Counted from the stretch's first letter, positions 16,231 through 26,294 are shown. The stretch is 64,000 nucleotides of DNA from Desulfosarcinaceae bacterium (GCA_030066015.1 JASJCL010000017.1:1-64000), one strand, 5' to 3'. A program made the numbers and translations. Notes: a model not told the origin generated them from the sequence alone.

Positions 16231-17175
16231 ATGCCCTATCACCATATCACCGCCATGCGCGATGCGGCAGTCGCGCAGCTGAATTGTCGACCGGGGAAAA
16301 CTTACGTCGACGGCACGCTCGGTGGTTGTGGTCACGCCCGCATCATTTGCGAACAGATCCGGCCTGGTGGACGCTTCATCGGTGTGGACCAGGACAGCGA
16401 CGCCATCGCCAATGCCCGCACGGTGCTGGCACCCTACGAAGATCAGATCGCGCTGGAGCTGATCCACGGTAATTTTAGCCGCCTGACCGATTATCTTTCA
16501 CAACTGAAGATCACAACCGTTGATGGCATCCTGCTTGATCTGGGCATCTCCCTGCACCATTTGCAAAATAGTGGCCGAGGGTTCAGCTTCCAGCGGGAGG
16601 AACCGCTCGATATGCGCATGAACGTGGGAGATGAACAGACTGCGGCCGATCTGGTCAACGGTAGCAGCGCCGCCGATCTGGAGAAGATCTTTCGCGAATA
16701 CGGTGAGGAGCGCTATGCCGGACGAATTGCGCGGGCCGTAGCGGCGGCGCGCCGACAGGCGCCCATCCGCACCAGCCGGGAGCTGGCCGCCATCGTCTCC
16801 CGGGCGATCCCGCGACGCAGCGCCGTCAGCCAGGCCATCCATCCTGCCACGCGGGTGTTCATGGCCCTGCGCATCGCCGTCAATCGGGAGCTGGAAGTTC
16901 TCCAGCAGTTTCTGGCAACCGCCCTGGATCTCCTGGCACGGCAGGGCCGTCTGTGCTTCCTCTCCTTCCATTCCCTTGAAGACCGGATCGTCAAACAGTG
17001 GATCAACCGTGAGGCGAAAGGCTGCACCTGTCCATCGGACTTTCCCCAATGCACCTGCGGGAGACAGCCGCGCCTGCGCATTCTGACCCGCAAACCCCTG
17101 CGGCCCGATGCCGGTGAGGTGGCGCGCAATCCCATGGCGCGCAGCACTCGCCTGCGCGCCGCGGAGAAGTTATGA
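16231..17175 (+). CDS. rsmH: 16S rRNA m4C1402 methyltransferase RsmH (MraW)
   Basis: SAM-dependent N4-methylation of C1402 in 16S rRNA, fine-tuning the P site. The 314-residue length is standard. Motifs seen are the N-terminal PYHHI, the SAM-binding VDGTLGGCGHA, GVDQDSDA, GILLDLGIS, the SGRGFSF/PLDMRM stretch and the C-terminal SFHSLEDRIVK. Near the end it has a Cys-rich loop (CTCPSDFPQCTCG) typical of many homologues. It starts 5 nt after mraZ, within the same operon. Confidence 0.96.
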   Translation: MPYHHITAMRDAAVAQLNCRPGKTYVDGTLGGCGHARIICEQIRPGGRFIGVDQDSDAIANARTVLAPYEDQIALELIHGNFSRLTDYLSQLKITTVDGILLDLGISLHHLQNSGRGFSFQREEPLDMRMNVGDEQTAADLVNGSSAADLEKIFREYGEERYAGRIARAVAAARRQAPIRTSRELAAIVSRAIPRRSAVSQAIHPATRVFMALRIAVNRELEVLQQFLATALDLLARQGRLCFLSFHSLEDRIVKQWINREAKGCTCPSDFPQCTCGRQPRLRILTRKPLRPDAGEVARNPMARSTRLRAAEKL

Positions 17176-17206
17176 ACCTCGCGGAGGAGAGGCCAGGGGT
17201 TTCGCC

Positions 17207-17524
17207 ATGGCGCTATGGAAAAAAAAACGAAGCGGTGCGAAGCGATCCCGGGGCCGACGAAGGTCCCAGACCATGACCTGGTTGGTCGTCATGGGCGTCT
17301 TCTTCGCAGTGGCGGGTTTTCACACCTGGTGCCGGCTGCTCTGCACCCAGGAGAGTGTCCGCATCGACGAGGCGCGGCAGCAGCAGCAGGCTCTGCTGCA
17401 ATTGCAGACCAAATTGAAGGTCGAACTGGCGCGTCTCAAGTCCCCGGCGCGGATCACGACCATCGCCCGCGAACGGCTTGGCTTGCGAATGCCGCTGCCC
17501 GGTCAAGTCATCGTCCTGAAGTAG
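17207..17524 (+). CDS. ftsL: cell division protein FtsL
   Basis: A 105-residue bitopic membrane protein. It has a very basic cytoplasmic tail (residues 4-21, Lys/Arg-rich), a single membrane segment (about 24-40) and a periplasmic leucine-zipper-like coiled coil (about 48-80, Gln/Leu/Lys). It ends in a short RERLGLRMP...GQVI tail typical of FtsL/DivIC. It partners FtsQ-FtsB and activates FtsWI in the divisome. The ATG follows a purine-rich GGAGGAGAGG leader; the longer open frame starting inside rsmH is rejected. Assignment rests on position between rsmH and ftsI plus topology, because FtsL is poorly conserved. Confidence 0.88.
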   Translation: MALWKKKRSGAKRSRGRRRSQTMTWLVVMGVFFAVAGFHTWCRLLCTQESVRIDEARQQQQALLQLQTKLKVELARLKSPARITTIARERLGLRMPLPGQVIVLK

Positions 17525-17600
17525 GCCGCATGGAGAGAAGATCCCGGTGCCACGGCTCCAGCCGAGCACCGGTTGCCACCTGAGAATACGAAAGTTATCG

Positions 17601-19337
17601 ATGAAAACCGATCCCTCGCGAAAAGTCCGTCTGCGCAGCGCCGTGGTCAGCCTGCTCTTCGTGGCCCTCTTCGGCACCATTGCCGTCCGCGCGGCCCAGC
17701 TTCAGGTGGTGAAGGGCTCTTGGTTGTCCAGCCGCGCCGAGCGGCAGTATCAGCGCGTACTGACCGTCACCGGCAAACGCGGCACCATAGTGGACACCAA
17801 CGGGGATCCGCTGGCAGTGAGCGTTCAGGCCACTTCCATCGCCGCCGACCCGCGATTGATCAAGGATCCCTATGGTGCGGCGAAGCGAATGGCCCCCAGG
17901 CTCAACATCAGCCGCAAGGTCCTCCAGAAAAAGCTGGCCAGCAAGCGTCACTTCGTCTGGCTCAAGCGGGAGGTCACCCCCGATGTCGTCGAGGCGATTC
18001 GGGGACTGGACATTGCCGGCCTGCACTTCATGGCGGAGACCAGCCGCGTCTATCCGGCCAAAACCCAGGCCGGCCAACTGTTGGGATTTGCCAGTATCGA
18101 CGGCCGCGGCCTTGAGGGAGTGGAGTTCTTCTATGAAAAACAGCTGCAGGCCAGCAGCCACAAGATTCAGGTCGCCAAGGACGCCCTGGGCCGCGGTTTC
18201 GACGGCCCTCCGCGGGAGACGACCGCGCTGAACGGAAAAGATGTCCAATTGACCATCGATCGCAACATTCAGTTCATCACCGAAAAAGCCCTCGAGGAGG
18301 CGGTCACCACCCATGAGGCACGCAATGGACTGGCCGTGGTGATGGCGCCGGACAGCGGTGCGGTGCTGGCCCTGGCCCACTACCCCTACTTCAATCCCAA
18401 CGCCTTTGGAGATTTCCAACGCGACGACTGGCGCAATCGGGCCGTCACCGATCCCTTCGAGCCGGGATCGACCATGAAGATCTTCAGTGCAGCCGCCGCC
18501 ATCGATTCAGGCTTGGTGCGCGCCGATTCGATCTTCTATTGCGAAAATGGCGCCTACCGCATCGGCCGCAACACGGTTCACGACACAAAGGAGCACGGCT
18601 GGCTCTCCTTGCAGCAGATCGTCAAATACAGCAGCAATATCGGATCGGTGAAGGTGGCCGAGACCATCGGCGCCAAGACGCTGCATCGCTATCTGACCGC
18701 TTTCGGCTTCGGCAGCCGCACCGGCATCGACTGCCCCGGTGAGACGCCCGGGCGGCTGTCCGGCTACAAAAGCTGGTCCGCCATCGACAACGGCGCCATC
18801 TCTTTCGGTCAGGGGGTGAGCGTTTCGGCCTTGCAGCTTACGGCGGCGGCGGCCGCCATCGCCAATGGCGGACGGCTCATGCAGCCCTATCTGGTAAAGG
18901 CGATCATTGACGCCAGCGGGAAGGTGGTGCAGCAGCGCTCGCCGAAGACCGTCCGGCGGGTGGTCTCGCCCCAGACGGCCCGCACCATCCAAAAGATTCT
19001 GCACACCGTGACCACCTCCGGCGGCACGGGCGAGGCGGCCGCCCTCGAGGGATATACCGTCTGCGGCAAAACCGGGACCGCACAGAAGATCGGACCCGAT
19101 GGTCGCTATGCCCCGGGAAAATATGTCTCCTCCTTTCTGGGGTTTGCCCCGGCGGAAGCCCCTGCCCTGGCGATCCTGGTCGTGGTGGATGAGCCCAGAA
19201 AAAGTCACTATGGGGGCCAGGTGGCGGGACCGGCCTTTCGCACCATCGCCCAGGAGACCCTGCACTATCTCAATGTCATGCCAGCCCACGGGATGGAGCG
19301 TCTGCGGGTGGCCATCGACGAAGAGGTCAAAGGATAA
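17601..19337 (+). CDS. ftsI: septal peptidoglycan transpeptidase FtsI (PBP3 class)
   Basis: A 578-residue class B penicillin-binding protein. It has an N-terminal membrane anchor (about residues 12-32), a pedestal/dimerisation domain starting at RGTIVDTNG, and a transpeptidase domain with the three active-site motifs: S290xxK293 in PGSTMK, SSN in KYSSNIG and KTGTAQK. It crosslinks septal peptidoglycan together with FtsW. The ATG at 17601 has only a weak GAGAA site; 18 upstream in-frame codons are unlikely. The stop lies 7 nt before the TTG start of murE. No PASTA domain is present. Confidence 0.95.
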   Translation: MKTDPSRKVRLRSAVVSLLFVALFGTIAVRAAQLQVVKGSWLSSRAERQYQRVLTVTGKRGTIVDTNGDPLAVSVQATSIAADPRLIKDPYGAAKRMAPRLNISRKVLQKKLASKRHFVWLKREVTPDVVEAIRGLDIAGLHFMAETSRVYPAKTQAGQLLGFASIDGRGLEGVEFFYEKQLQASSHKIQVAKDALGRGFDGPPRETTALNGKDVQLTIDRNIQFITEKALEEAVTTHEARNGLAVVMAPDSGAVLALAHYPYFNPNAFGDFQRDDWRNRAVTDPFEPGSTMKIFSAAAAIDSGLVRADSIFYCENGAYRIGRNTVHDTKEHGWLSLQQIVKYSSNIGSVKVAETIGAKTLHRYLTAFGFGSRTGIDCPGETPGRLSGYKSWSAIDNGAISFGQGVSVSALQLTAAAAAIANGGRLMQPYLVKAIIDASGKVVQQRSPKTVRRVVSPQTARTIQKILHTVTTSGGTGEAAALEGYTVCGKTGTAQKIGPDGRYAPGKYVSSFLGFAPAEAPALAILVVVDEPRKSHYGGQVAGPAFRTIAQETLHYLNVMPAHGMERLRVAIDEEVKG

Positions 19338-19344
19338 GCCTGAT

Positions 19345-20901
19345 TTGACGAAGCTCAGCACCCTGACCGCAGCACTGGCGCCGATCCGGATCGAGATGCC
19401 CACTGGTGAGACGCCTGCGGCCGCGGCAGCGGTGGCGATTACCGGTCTGCACTACGACTCGCGAGCGGTGAAATCGGGCGGACTCTTCGTGGCGATCCGC
19501 GGTATGGCCACCGACGGCCACCGGTTTATCAAGAATGCCATCGACCGGGGGGCGGCGGCCGTCGTCGCCGAAACGCCGGTTGCGGCTCCGGTCCCCGTGA
19601 TCCAGGTCGCGGACAGCCGCCGGGCCCTGGCGGAGCTCGCCGATGCCTTCTATGGGCACCCGTCGAAAATGGTGACCGTCATCGCCGTGACCGGGACCAA
19701 TGGCAAGACCACGGTCACCTATTTGATCGAAAGCATTCTCATGGCGGCCGGTGTGGCCACCGGCGTCATCGGCACAGTGAACTACCGCTACGCGGGCCGG
19801 GTCTTTGACAACCCCGTCACCACGCCCGAGTCCCTCGATCTCCAGCGGATTCTGGCCGAGATGCGCGACGCCGGTATCACCCATGTGGTGATGGAGGCGT
19901 CCTCCCACGCGCTGGATCTCCAGCGCGTCCACTGCTGCCGCATCCGCGTGGGGGCCTATACCAACATTACCCAGGATCACCTGGACTATCATGCGGACAT
20001 GACCGCTTACCAGGCCGCCAAGGCCCTCCTCTTCGACCGCTACTTGCCGCCGAGCGGTGCGGATCAGATTCAAGCGGTGATCAATGTGGACGACAGTTTC
20101 GGCCGGGAGCTGCATACCCGCCTGCCCCACGGACGCCTGAGCTGCAGCGCCAGGCCCGACCTGCAGCCCAAGGCCGATATACAGGCGGCGATCACGCGCG
20201 CCGACGCAGAGGGATTCAGGGGACGCCTGATCACACCGGCAGGGCCCATCGCCCTGGCGTCGCCGCTGGTAGGTGCCTACAATTTGGAAAATATCCTCTG
20301 CGCCGCGGGCACTGCCGTGGCGCTGGGAATCGACGGCGCAGCCATCGCCGAAGGCATCCGGCGGACGCGGCGGGTACCGGGCCGACTGGAAGCGGTCCCC
20401 AACAACAGCGGCCGCCAGGTGTACGTAGATTACGCCCACACCCCGGACGCCCTGGACAACGTCCTTAGGGCGGTCCGACCCCTGACCGAGGGACGGCTCT
20501 GGTGCGTCTTCGGCTGCGGAGGAGACCGGGACGCCACCAAGCGCCCCCTAATGGGAGAGATCGCCGCCCGCCGCAGCGACGTGGTCCTGGTGACATCGGA
20601 CAACCCCCGCTCCGAGGACCCGTCGGCCATCATCGCCCAGATCATCCCGGGAGTGACGAAAACCCTGGACCAGCGGCTAGCGGCCGCCGAGTTGGACGGC
20701 GAGGCCAGTCCGACAGGATATCTGGTGGAGGTCGACCGCCGGCGGGCGATCGAACTGGCCATCCGCGGGGCCCACCCCGGCGAGGCGGTCCTCATTGCCG
20801 GCAAGGGGCATGAAACCTACCAAATCGTGGGAGATGCCATCCTCGACTTCGATGACAGCGCCGAAGCGCTTCGGGTTCTGCAAAAGCTGGAGGCCTCATG
20901 A
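19345..20901 (+). CDS. murE: UDP-MurNAc-tripeptide synthetase MurE (meso-DAP adding)
   Basis: A 518-residue Mur ligase adding the third stem residue to UDP-MurNAc-L-Ala-D-Glu. The ATP site GTNGKTTV is near residue 117; the carbamylated-lysine region and the DNPRSEDP motif are present, the latter marking meso-diaminopimelate specificity. I place the start at a TTG 7 nt after the ftsI stop, preceded by AAGGAT at a 9-nt spacing, because the encoded LTKLSTLTAAL aligns with the usual MurE N-terminus. An in-frame ATG at 19396 would cut that segment. The TGA overlaps the ATG of murF (ATGA). Confidence 0.94.
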   Translation: MTKLSTLTAALAPIRIEMPTGETPAAAAAVAITGLHYDSRAVKSGGLFVAIRGMATDGHRFIKNAIDRGAAAVVAETPVAAPVPVIQVADSRRALAELADAFYGHPSKMVTVIAVTGTNGKTTVTYLIESILMAAGVATGVIGTVNYRYAGRVFDNPVTTPESLDLQRILAEMRDAGITHVVMEASSHALDLQRVHCCRIRVGAYTNITQDHLDYHADMTAYQAAKALLFDRYLPPSGADQIQAVINVDDSFGRELHTRLPHGRLSCSARPDLQPKADIQAAITRADAEGFRGRLITPAGPIALASPLVGAYNLENILCAAGTAVALGIDGAAIAEGIRRTRRVPGRLEAVPNNSGRQVYVDYAHTPDALDNVLRAVRPLTEGRLWCVFGCGGDRDATKRPLMGEIAARRSDVVLVTSDNPRSEDPSAIIAQIIPGVTKTLDQRLAAAELDGEASPTGYLVEVDRRRAIELAIRGAHPGEAVLIAGKGHETYQIVGDAILDFDDSAEALRVLQKLEAS

Positions 20902-22328
20902 CGACAACCGCCAATTGGGCACTCGACGATCTGCTCAGGGCCACCCGGGGCCGTCTGGCCTATGGCGATCCCGGTGCGGGATTTGAATCGGTGGGCATCG
21001 ATTCGCGTCGGCTGGCCCCCGGCGCCGTGTTCGTCGCCATACAGGGCGAGGTGCACGACGGCCATCGCTTTTGCGGCGATGTGGTCGCCGGCGGCTGCCG
21101 CTGCCTGGTGGTCAACCCCAAAACAGAGATCGTCCTGGACCATGCGGCCTGGAGGGCGGCCGGCGTCGCCTGTATCGAGGTGGACGATACCACCCGTGCA
21201 CTGGGTGCGCTGGCACGCTACCACCGTCGACGCTGCCCGGCAAAGGTGGTGGCCATTACCGGTTCCAACGGCAAGACCAGCACCCGCCGCATGACGGCCG
21301 GGGTGGCGGCGGAGGGCTTCAGGACCCACGCCACCAAGGGCAACTTCAACAACGAAATCGGCCTGCCGCTCTCCCTGCTGGCCCTGAACGCCGACCATGA
21401 GGTCGCCATTTTGGAACTGGGCATGAACCACTTCGGCGAGATCCAGCGCCTGGGAGAGATGTGCGAGCCCGACCTCGGCGTGATCACCAACGTCGGTCCG
21501 GTGCATTTGGAGGGAGTGGGCACCATCGATGGGGTCGCCCGGGCCAAAAGTGAGCTGCTGGCCACCATCGCCCCCGGCGGGATAGCGGTCCTCAATGCCG
21601 ATGATCCGCGGGTAGCCGCCATGGCCAGCCAGACCGACCGAACGGTCTTGACATACGGGTTGGGGCCTTCGGCACGGGTGCGGGCGGAGATGGTCCGACC
21701 GGCCGCCCACGGATTGGATTTTCTGCTCCTGAGCCCCACGGGACGCAGTCCGGTACAACTTCACACCCCGGCCCACTTCATGGTCAGCAACGCCCTGGCC
21801 GCGGCCGCCGTGGGGGAGGTCCTGGGATTGCGCCCCGAGACCGTCGCCGAGGGGCTGGCCAATTTTCGGCCGGGACCGGGCCGGTTGCAATTGCGGGAAC
21901 TGACCGGCGGGATCCGCCTCATCGACGACAGCTACAACGCCAATCCGGCCTCCATGGCTGCCGCCCTCACGACGCTGAACCTGTTCAAGGAGGAGGGCCA
22001 GCGCACGGTGGCCGCCCTGGGGGGTATGCTCGAGTTGGGAGAGACCTCCGCCGAACTGCACCGTCAGCTGGGAGAGAGAGTGGCCCGCAGCGGGGTCGAC
22101 CGGCTGTACGCATATGGTGAGCTGGCCGCCGACATTCTTACCGGTGCCCAGGCGGCAGGCTTCGCCGATGAGGGCCTTTTCAGCGGCAGCCACAGCGAGA
22201 TCGCCGCCGACCTGAAAAACTGGCTCCAACCGGGCGACTGCCTGCTGGTCAAAGGCTCCCGCGGAATGAAGATGGAGGTGACCATTCACCACCTGGAGCA
22301 ATTGTTGGCGGCGGGTGCAGGTGCATGA
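20898..22328 (+). CDS. murF: UDP-MurNAc-tripeptide--D-alanyl-D-alanine ligase MurF
   Basis: A 476-residue Mur ligase that adds the D-Ala-D-Ala dipeptide to complete the pentapeptide precursor. The N-terminal uridine-binding domain has DSR and FVAIQGE-like segments. The ATP loop reads GSNGKTSTRRM (about residue 123), followed by KGNFNNEIGLPL and the ELGMNHFGEI motif; the C-terminal domain has DDSYNANPASM. Start and murE stop overlap (ATGA). The D-Ala-D-Ala ligase that feeds it is not encoded in this window. Confidence 0.95.
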   Translation: MTTTANWALDDLLRATRGRLAYGDPGAGFESVGIDSRRLAPGAVFVAIQGEVHDGHRFCGDVVAGGCRCLVVNPKTEIVLDHAAWRAAGVACIEVDDTTRALGALARYHRRRCPAKVVAITGSNGKTSTRRMTAGVAAEGFRTHATKGNFNNEIGLPLSLLALNADHEVAILELGMNHFGEIQRLGEMCEPDLGVITNVGPVHLEGVGTIDGVARAKSELLATIAPGGIAVLNADDPRVAAMASQTDRTVLTYGLGPSARVRAEMVRPAAHGLDFLLLSPTGRSPVQLHTPAHFMVSNALAAAAVGEVLGLRPETVAEGLANFRPGPGRLQLRELTGGIRLIDDSYNANPASMAAALTTLNLFKEEGQRTVAALGGMLELGETSAELHRQLGERVARSGVDRLYAYGELAADILTGAQAAGFADEGLFSGSHSEIAADLKNWLQPGDCLLVKGSRGMKMEVTIHHLEQLLAAGAGA

Positions 22329-22696
22329 TCTGAGGCCGGCGCATCTCCATGGAAGGGCCGGCCGGGGCCCAGCACCTTCCCATGGGGAGCTGAAGCGTTC
22401 GTAAGGATGATCGGGCGGCGGGCAACCACGCCGCATTTAACGGGAGACCCCTGAATGATTACACGCTGGTGGGCAACCGATGGCGGCTGGAAATCGATCA
22501 CCGCAACAGCGCAGCATCGCGGGCTGGGCGGCGGCGATCCTCGCCGGCTGGGCAGTGATCAAGCTCTCCGCTGGTGGCGGAACGAAATGGCCCTCACCGC
22601 GGCGCCCATCCTGACGGTGATCGATCTCGCCGGCGGCGGCGCCCGCAAAACCCTATTCACCTATTTTTCCATTGGCGACAGAATGCACAGGCCGCA
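22329..22696 (+). other. unusual 368-nt gap inside the dcw operon, with stem-loop
   Basis: In an operon of overlapping genes this gap stands out. It contains a 12-bp stem with one bulge, CTCCATGGAAGG (22345-22356) against CCTTCCcATGGGGAG (22375-22387, one G-U), with an 18-nt GC-rich loop but no U-tract. An 81-codon frame (22455-22700) has no recognisable features. Possible attenuation, processing or promoter site for mraY onwards. Confidence 0.5.
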
Positions 22697-23776
22697 ATGA
22701 TCTATCACCTCCTATATCCGCTGCACACCAGCATCTCGGCGTTCAACGTCTTCCGGTACATCACCTTCCGGACGATCTACGCCAGCCTGACGGCCTTTTT
22801 CATCTGCTTTATCCTTGGCCCCTGGATGATCCGTCAGTTGGCCGCCCTCCAGGTGGGCCAATACGTGCGCGATGACGGCCCCGAAACCCATCTGAAAAAA
22901 GCGGGCACGCCCACCATGGGCGGCTGCCTCATCATCGTGGGGGTGGCGGCGGCCACCCTTTTATGGGCGGATCTGACCAACATCTACATCTGGATTCTGC
23001 TCCTCAGTCTGTCGGGATTCGGCCTGATCGGCTTCATCGACGACTACCTGATGCAGGTCAAAAAACGCTCCAAAGGGCTCACCGCCCGGGGCAAGATGAC
23101 GTTCCAGATCCTCCTGGCCTTGGGAATCGGCACCCTGGTGTTGATCCGGCCGGATTTCGATACCCATGTGACGATCCCCTTCCTGAAGAAGGTCTCTCCC
23201 GACCTGGGCTGGTGGTACGTGCCGTTCGCCGCGCTGGTCATCGTGGGTGCCTCCAACGCCGTAAATCTCACCGACGGCCTGGACGGTTTGGCGATCGGGC
23301 CCACCACCGTGGCGGCGGTCACGTACATGATCTTCGCCTACGTGGCGGGTCACGTGAAGATCGCCGAGTATCTCCAGATCAATTACGTGGCCGGCTGCGG
23401 GGAGGTCACCATCTTCTGCGGCGCCCTGGCTGGAGCGGGGCTTGGCTTTTTGTGGTTCAACGCCTATCCGGCCCAGGTGTTCATGGGGGATACCGGCTCC
23501 CTCAGCCTGGGGGCGGCCCTGGGCGCCCTGGCGGTAATCACCAAACAGGAGATTCTCCTGGTGCTGGTGGGGGGCCTCTTCGTCATCGAAGCCCTCTCGG
23601 TGATATTTCAAGTGAGCTTCTTCAAGGTCACCAAAGGCAAACGGATCTTTCGAATGGCGCCCTTGCACCACCACTTTGAACTCAAAGGCTGGCCGGAGCC
23701 GAAGGTCATCGTCCGATTTTGGATTATTGCCATAGCGCTGGCGCTGGTTTCCATGAGTACCCTTAAATTACGCTGA
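22697..23776 (+). CDS. mraY: phospho-N-acetylmuramoyl-pentapeptide transferase MraY
   Basis: A 359-residue polytopic enzyme (about ten membrane helices) transferring phospho-MurNAc-pentapeptide to undecaprenyl phosphate, making lipid I on the inner face. Family motifs seen are the [10 protein letters not shown] loop, FIDDYLM (catalytic Asp pair), [25 protein letters not shown] and the C-terminal [11 protein letters not shown] motif. The ATG at 22697 corresponds to the standard family start; an upstream in-frame extension from 22574 is rejected. The TGA overlaps the murD ATG (TGATG). Confidence 0.96.
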   Translation: MIYHLLYPLHTSISAFNVFRYITFRTIYASLTAFFICFILGPWMIRQLAALQVGQYVRDDGPETHLKKAGTPTMGGCLIIVGVAAATLLWADLTNIYIWILLLSLSGFGLIGFIDDYLMQVKKRSKGLTARGKMTFQILLALGIGTLVLIRPDFDTHVTIPFLKKVSPDLGWWYVPFAALVIVGASNAVNLTDGLDGLAIGPTTVAAVTYMIFAYVAGHVKIAEYLQINYVAGCGEVTIFCGALAGAGLGFLWFNAYPAQVFMGDTGSLSLGAALGALAVITKQEILLVLVGGLFVIEALSVIFQVSFFKVTKGKRIFRMAPLHHHFELKGWPEPKVIVRFWIIAIALALVSMSTLKLR

Positions 23777-25140
23777 TGAATCTGAGGGACCAACATACCG
23801 TTGTGGTCGGGCTGGGCCGGTCGGGTCTGGCCGCCGCCCGGCTCTTGGGGGAGAAGGGTGCCCGGGTAACGGTCACCGACAACCGCGATGCCGCCACCCT
23901 GGGCGAGGCGGTCGCGGTGGCCGAGAAGCTGGGTTGCGCCCTCGAGTTGGGCGGCCACCAACAGGCCACCCTCGATGGGGCCGACCTCATCGTCATCAGT
24001 CCCGGTGTGCCCCACACCATCGCCCCCCTGACGGCGGCGCGCGCCAACGGCGTTCCCGTCATCGGCGAGGTGGAGCTGGCGGCCCGCTTCATCACGGTAC
24101 CCATCGTGGCAGTGACGGGCACCAATGGAAAAACCACCGCCACCGAACTCATCGGCGAGATGCTCGACGCTTCGGGGATAGCGACCTTTGTGGGCGGCAA
24201 CATCGGCCGAGCCCTCAGCGAGTATGTCACCTCGGGCGGTGCCGCCGAGGTGGTGGTGGCCGAGATCTCCAGCTTTCAGCTGGATACGATGGAACGGTTT
24301 CATCCCCGAGTGGGCGTGCTGCTCAACATCAGCGCCGATCACCTGGACCGCTACGCGGGCATGGCGGCCTATGCGGCCAGCAAAGCACGCCTGTGGTCCC
24401 GCATGGGAGCGGCGGACACCCTGGTCTACAACGGCATGGACCCGAACATCGCCGCCCTCGTCACCGAGGCGCCGGGCTGTCACCTTCCCTTCTGGAGTGC
24501 GGCCGAGGCGACAGATGCACCGGCGCAGGGCGCCCAAATCGATCCGCAGCGGATCCGCCTGGCGTTGCCGGCGGCGAACGCCATCGCCATCGACCTGCGC
24601 AAAACCCGACTTCTGGGGCCCCACAATCGCGAGAACATCGCCGCCGCGGCGCTGGCGGCCATGGCCGCAGGGGCGGTGCCAGAGGGGATTCAGCAGGCGG
24701 TTGACGCCTTCAGTCCCCTGCCCCACCGCCTGGAGCCGGTGGGAAGCGTGGATGGGGTGGTCTACATCAACGACTCCAAGGCCACCAACGTGGATGCCAC
24801 CGTTCGGGCCCTGGACTGCTTCGATGGACCAGTGGTCCTCATCGTGGGCGGACGTAACAAGGACAACGATTTCAGTGAGCTGCGCGGCGCCGTTGCCGCC
24901 GGTGCCGCACTGGTGGTGGCCAACGGCGAGGCCGGTGATGAGATCGCCGCCGCCCTGGCGGACAGCGGCGTGCCCCTGGAGATCGTGGGCACCCAGGGGG
25001 AAGCCCTGGCCAGGGCGCGAGAGGTGGCCCGACCCGGCTGGACGGTCCTCCTCTCACCGGCCTGTGCCAGCTTCGATCAATTCGACAACTATGCCGCCAG
25101 AGGGATGGCATTTCGGAAAATCGTGGAGGAGTGGTCGTGA
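23776..25140 (+). CDS. murD: UDP-MurNAc-L-alanine--D-glutamate ligase MurD
   Basis: A 454-residue cytosolic Mur ligase adding D-Glu to UDP-MurNAc-L-Ala. An N-terminal Rossmann-like GLGRSGLAAA binds the nucleotide; the ATP loop is GTNGKTTAT (about residue 115). NISADHLDRY and NDSKATN motifs follow, with SPACASFDQFDNYAARG near the C-terminus. The start overlaps the mraY stop, and the stop overlaps the GTG start of ftsW, fixing operon membership and translational coupling. Confidence 0.96.
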   Translation: MNLRDQHTVVVGLGRSGLAAARLLGEKGARVTVTDNRDAATLGEAVAVAEKLGCALELGGHQQATLDGADLIVISPGVPHTIAPLTAARANGVPVIGEVELAARFITVPIVAVTGTNGKTTATELIGEMLDASGIATFVGGNIGRALSEYVTSGGAAEVVVAEISSFQLDTMERFHPRVGVLLNISADHLDRYAGMAAYAASKARLWSRMGAADTLVYNGMDPNIAALVTEAPGCHLPFWSAAEATDAPAQGAQIDPQRIRLALPAANAIAIDLRKTRLLGPHNRENIAAAALAAMAAGAVPEGIQQAVDAFSPLPHRLEPVGSVDGVVYINDSKATNVDATVRALDCFDGPVVLIVGGRNKDNDFSELRGAVAAGAALVVANGEAGDEIAAALADSGVPLEIVGTQGEALARAREVARPGWTVLLSPACASFDQFDNYAARGMAFRKIVEEWS

Positions 25141-26294
25141 ACGCCGTTGCCGATGCGCCCCGCGCGACCCGAATCAGTGGATTGACCTATGATACCAAAC
25201 TGCTCTTCTGCGTCCTCTTCTTGGTGGGCGTCGGCATCGTCATGGTCTTCAGTTCCAGCAGCGCCCTGGCCCTGAAGCATTACGACACCAGCTACTACTT
25301 TCTCAAGCGCCAGACCCTCTTCTCCCTCTTGGGGATCTGTGCCCTGGTGATCTGCAGCCATCTGCCCTATCGCCTCTACCGGCTGCTGGCCTACCCCATC
25401 CTGCTCGGCGCCATCGGTGCCCTGCTCATGGTCCAGTTCAGCAGCCTGGGAGTGACCGCCGGCGGTGCGCGGCGGTGGCTCGATCTCGGTTTCCTGCGCT
25501 TCCAGCCATCGGAGCTGGCGCGCATGGCCTTGGTGATCTATCTGGCCTATTCGCTCTCTAAAAAGCAGGCCAATATCCGACGATTGAGCGTGGGCTTTCT
25601 GCCCCATGTCGTCGTTCTGGGGATCTTTACCGCGCTCCTACTGGCCCAGCCCGATTTCGGCTCGGTGGTGATCTTTACCACCATCACCTGGATCCTCATG
25701 TTCGTGGGCGGCGTGCCCCTGCGCTGGCTGCTGGGCTTTCTACTGCCCCTGCTGCCGCTGGGGTATTACTACATGATGTCGGCCCCCTATCGTGTCCGAC
25801 GCTTGCTCAGCTTTCTGGACCCCTGGCAGTATCCGGCCGACGCCGGCTATCAGACCATCCACAGTCTGATGGCCTTCGGTTCGGGCGGGGTCGTGGGCAC
25901 CGGTATCGGCAAGGGGGTTCAGAAGCTCTTCTACCTGCCCGAATCGCACACCGACTTCATCTTTTCGGTGATCGGCGAGGAGCTCGGCCTGGTGGGGGTC
26001 TGGATCATCATCGCACTGTACACCGTCCTCTTCTGGCGCGGGGTACGCATCGCCAGAGGTTGCGACGATCTCTTCGGCGCTCTCTTGGCCATGGGCATCA
26101 CCACCGCCATCGGCCTCCAGGTGGTGATCAACATGGGGGTCACCCTGGGGCTGCTCCCCACAAAGGGACTGACCCTGCCCTTCCTGAGCTACGGGGGCAC
26201 CTCCCTGCTGCTCAACATGGGCGCCATCGGCATCTTGATGAATATCGGCATGGCCAGACACAGAGGGGGAGGCGATCGTGTTCATCGTGGGTAG
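25137..26294 (+). CDS. ftsW: septal peptidoglycan polymerase FtsW (SEDS)
   Basis: A 385-residue SEDS-family glycosyltransferase with about ten membrane helices, polymerising lipid II at the septum with FtsI. Visible features are the FSSSSALAL start of the first helix, GARRWLDLG and FQPSELARM loops, the large periplasmic loop with YQTIHSLMAFGSGG and GKGVQKLFYLPESHTDFIFSVIGEELG in segments, and SYGGTSLL near the end. The GTG at 25137 is preferred: GGAGGA lies 7 nt upstream and the TGA of murD overlaps it as GTGA. Another GTG at 25131 is too close to that ribosome site. Confidence 0.95.
   Translation: MNAVADAPRATRISGLTYDTKLLFCVLFLVGVGIVMVFSSSSALALKHYDTSYYFLKRQTLFSLLGICALVICSHLPYRLYRLLAYPILLGAIGALLMVQFSSLGVTAGGARRWLDLGFLRFQPSELARMALVIYLAYSLSKKQANIRRLSVGFLPHVVVLGIFTALLLAQPDFGSVVIFTTITWILMFVGGVPLRWLLGFLLPLLPLGYYYMMSAPYRVRRLLSFLDPWQYPADAGYQTIHSLMAFGSGGVVGTGIGKGVQKLFYLPESHTDFIFSVIGEELGLVGVWIIIALYTVLFWRGVRIARGCDDLFGALLAMGITTAIGLQVVINMGVTLGLLPTKGLTLPFLSYGGTSLLLNMGAIGILMNIGMARHRGGGDRVHRG

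Noticed and set aside
20817-22436. 539-codon minus-strand frame across murF
   Set aside because: Antisense shadow of murF; no motifs and no ribosome site.
22455-22700. 81-codon ORF in the murF-mraY gap
   Set aside because: A ribosome-like GGGAG precedes it, but the sequence lacks any recognisable feature and runs into the mraY start; left as non-coding.
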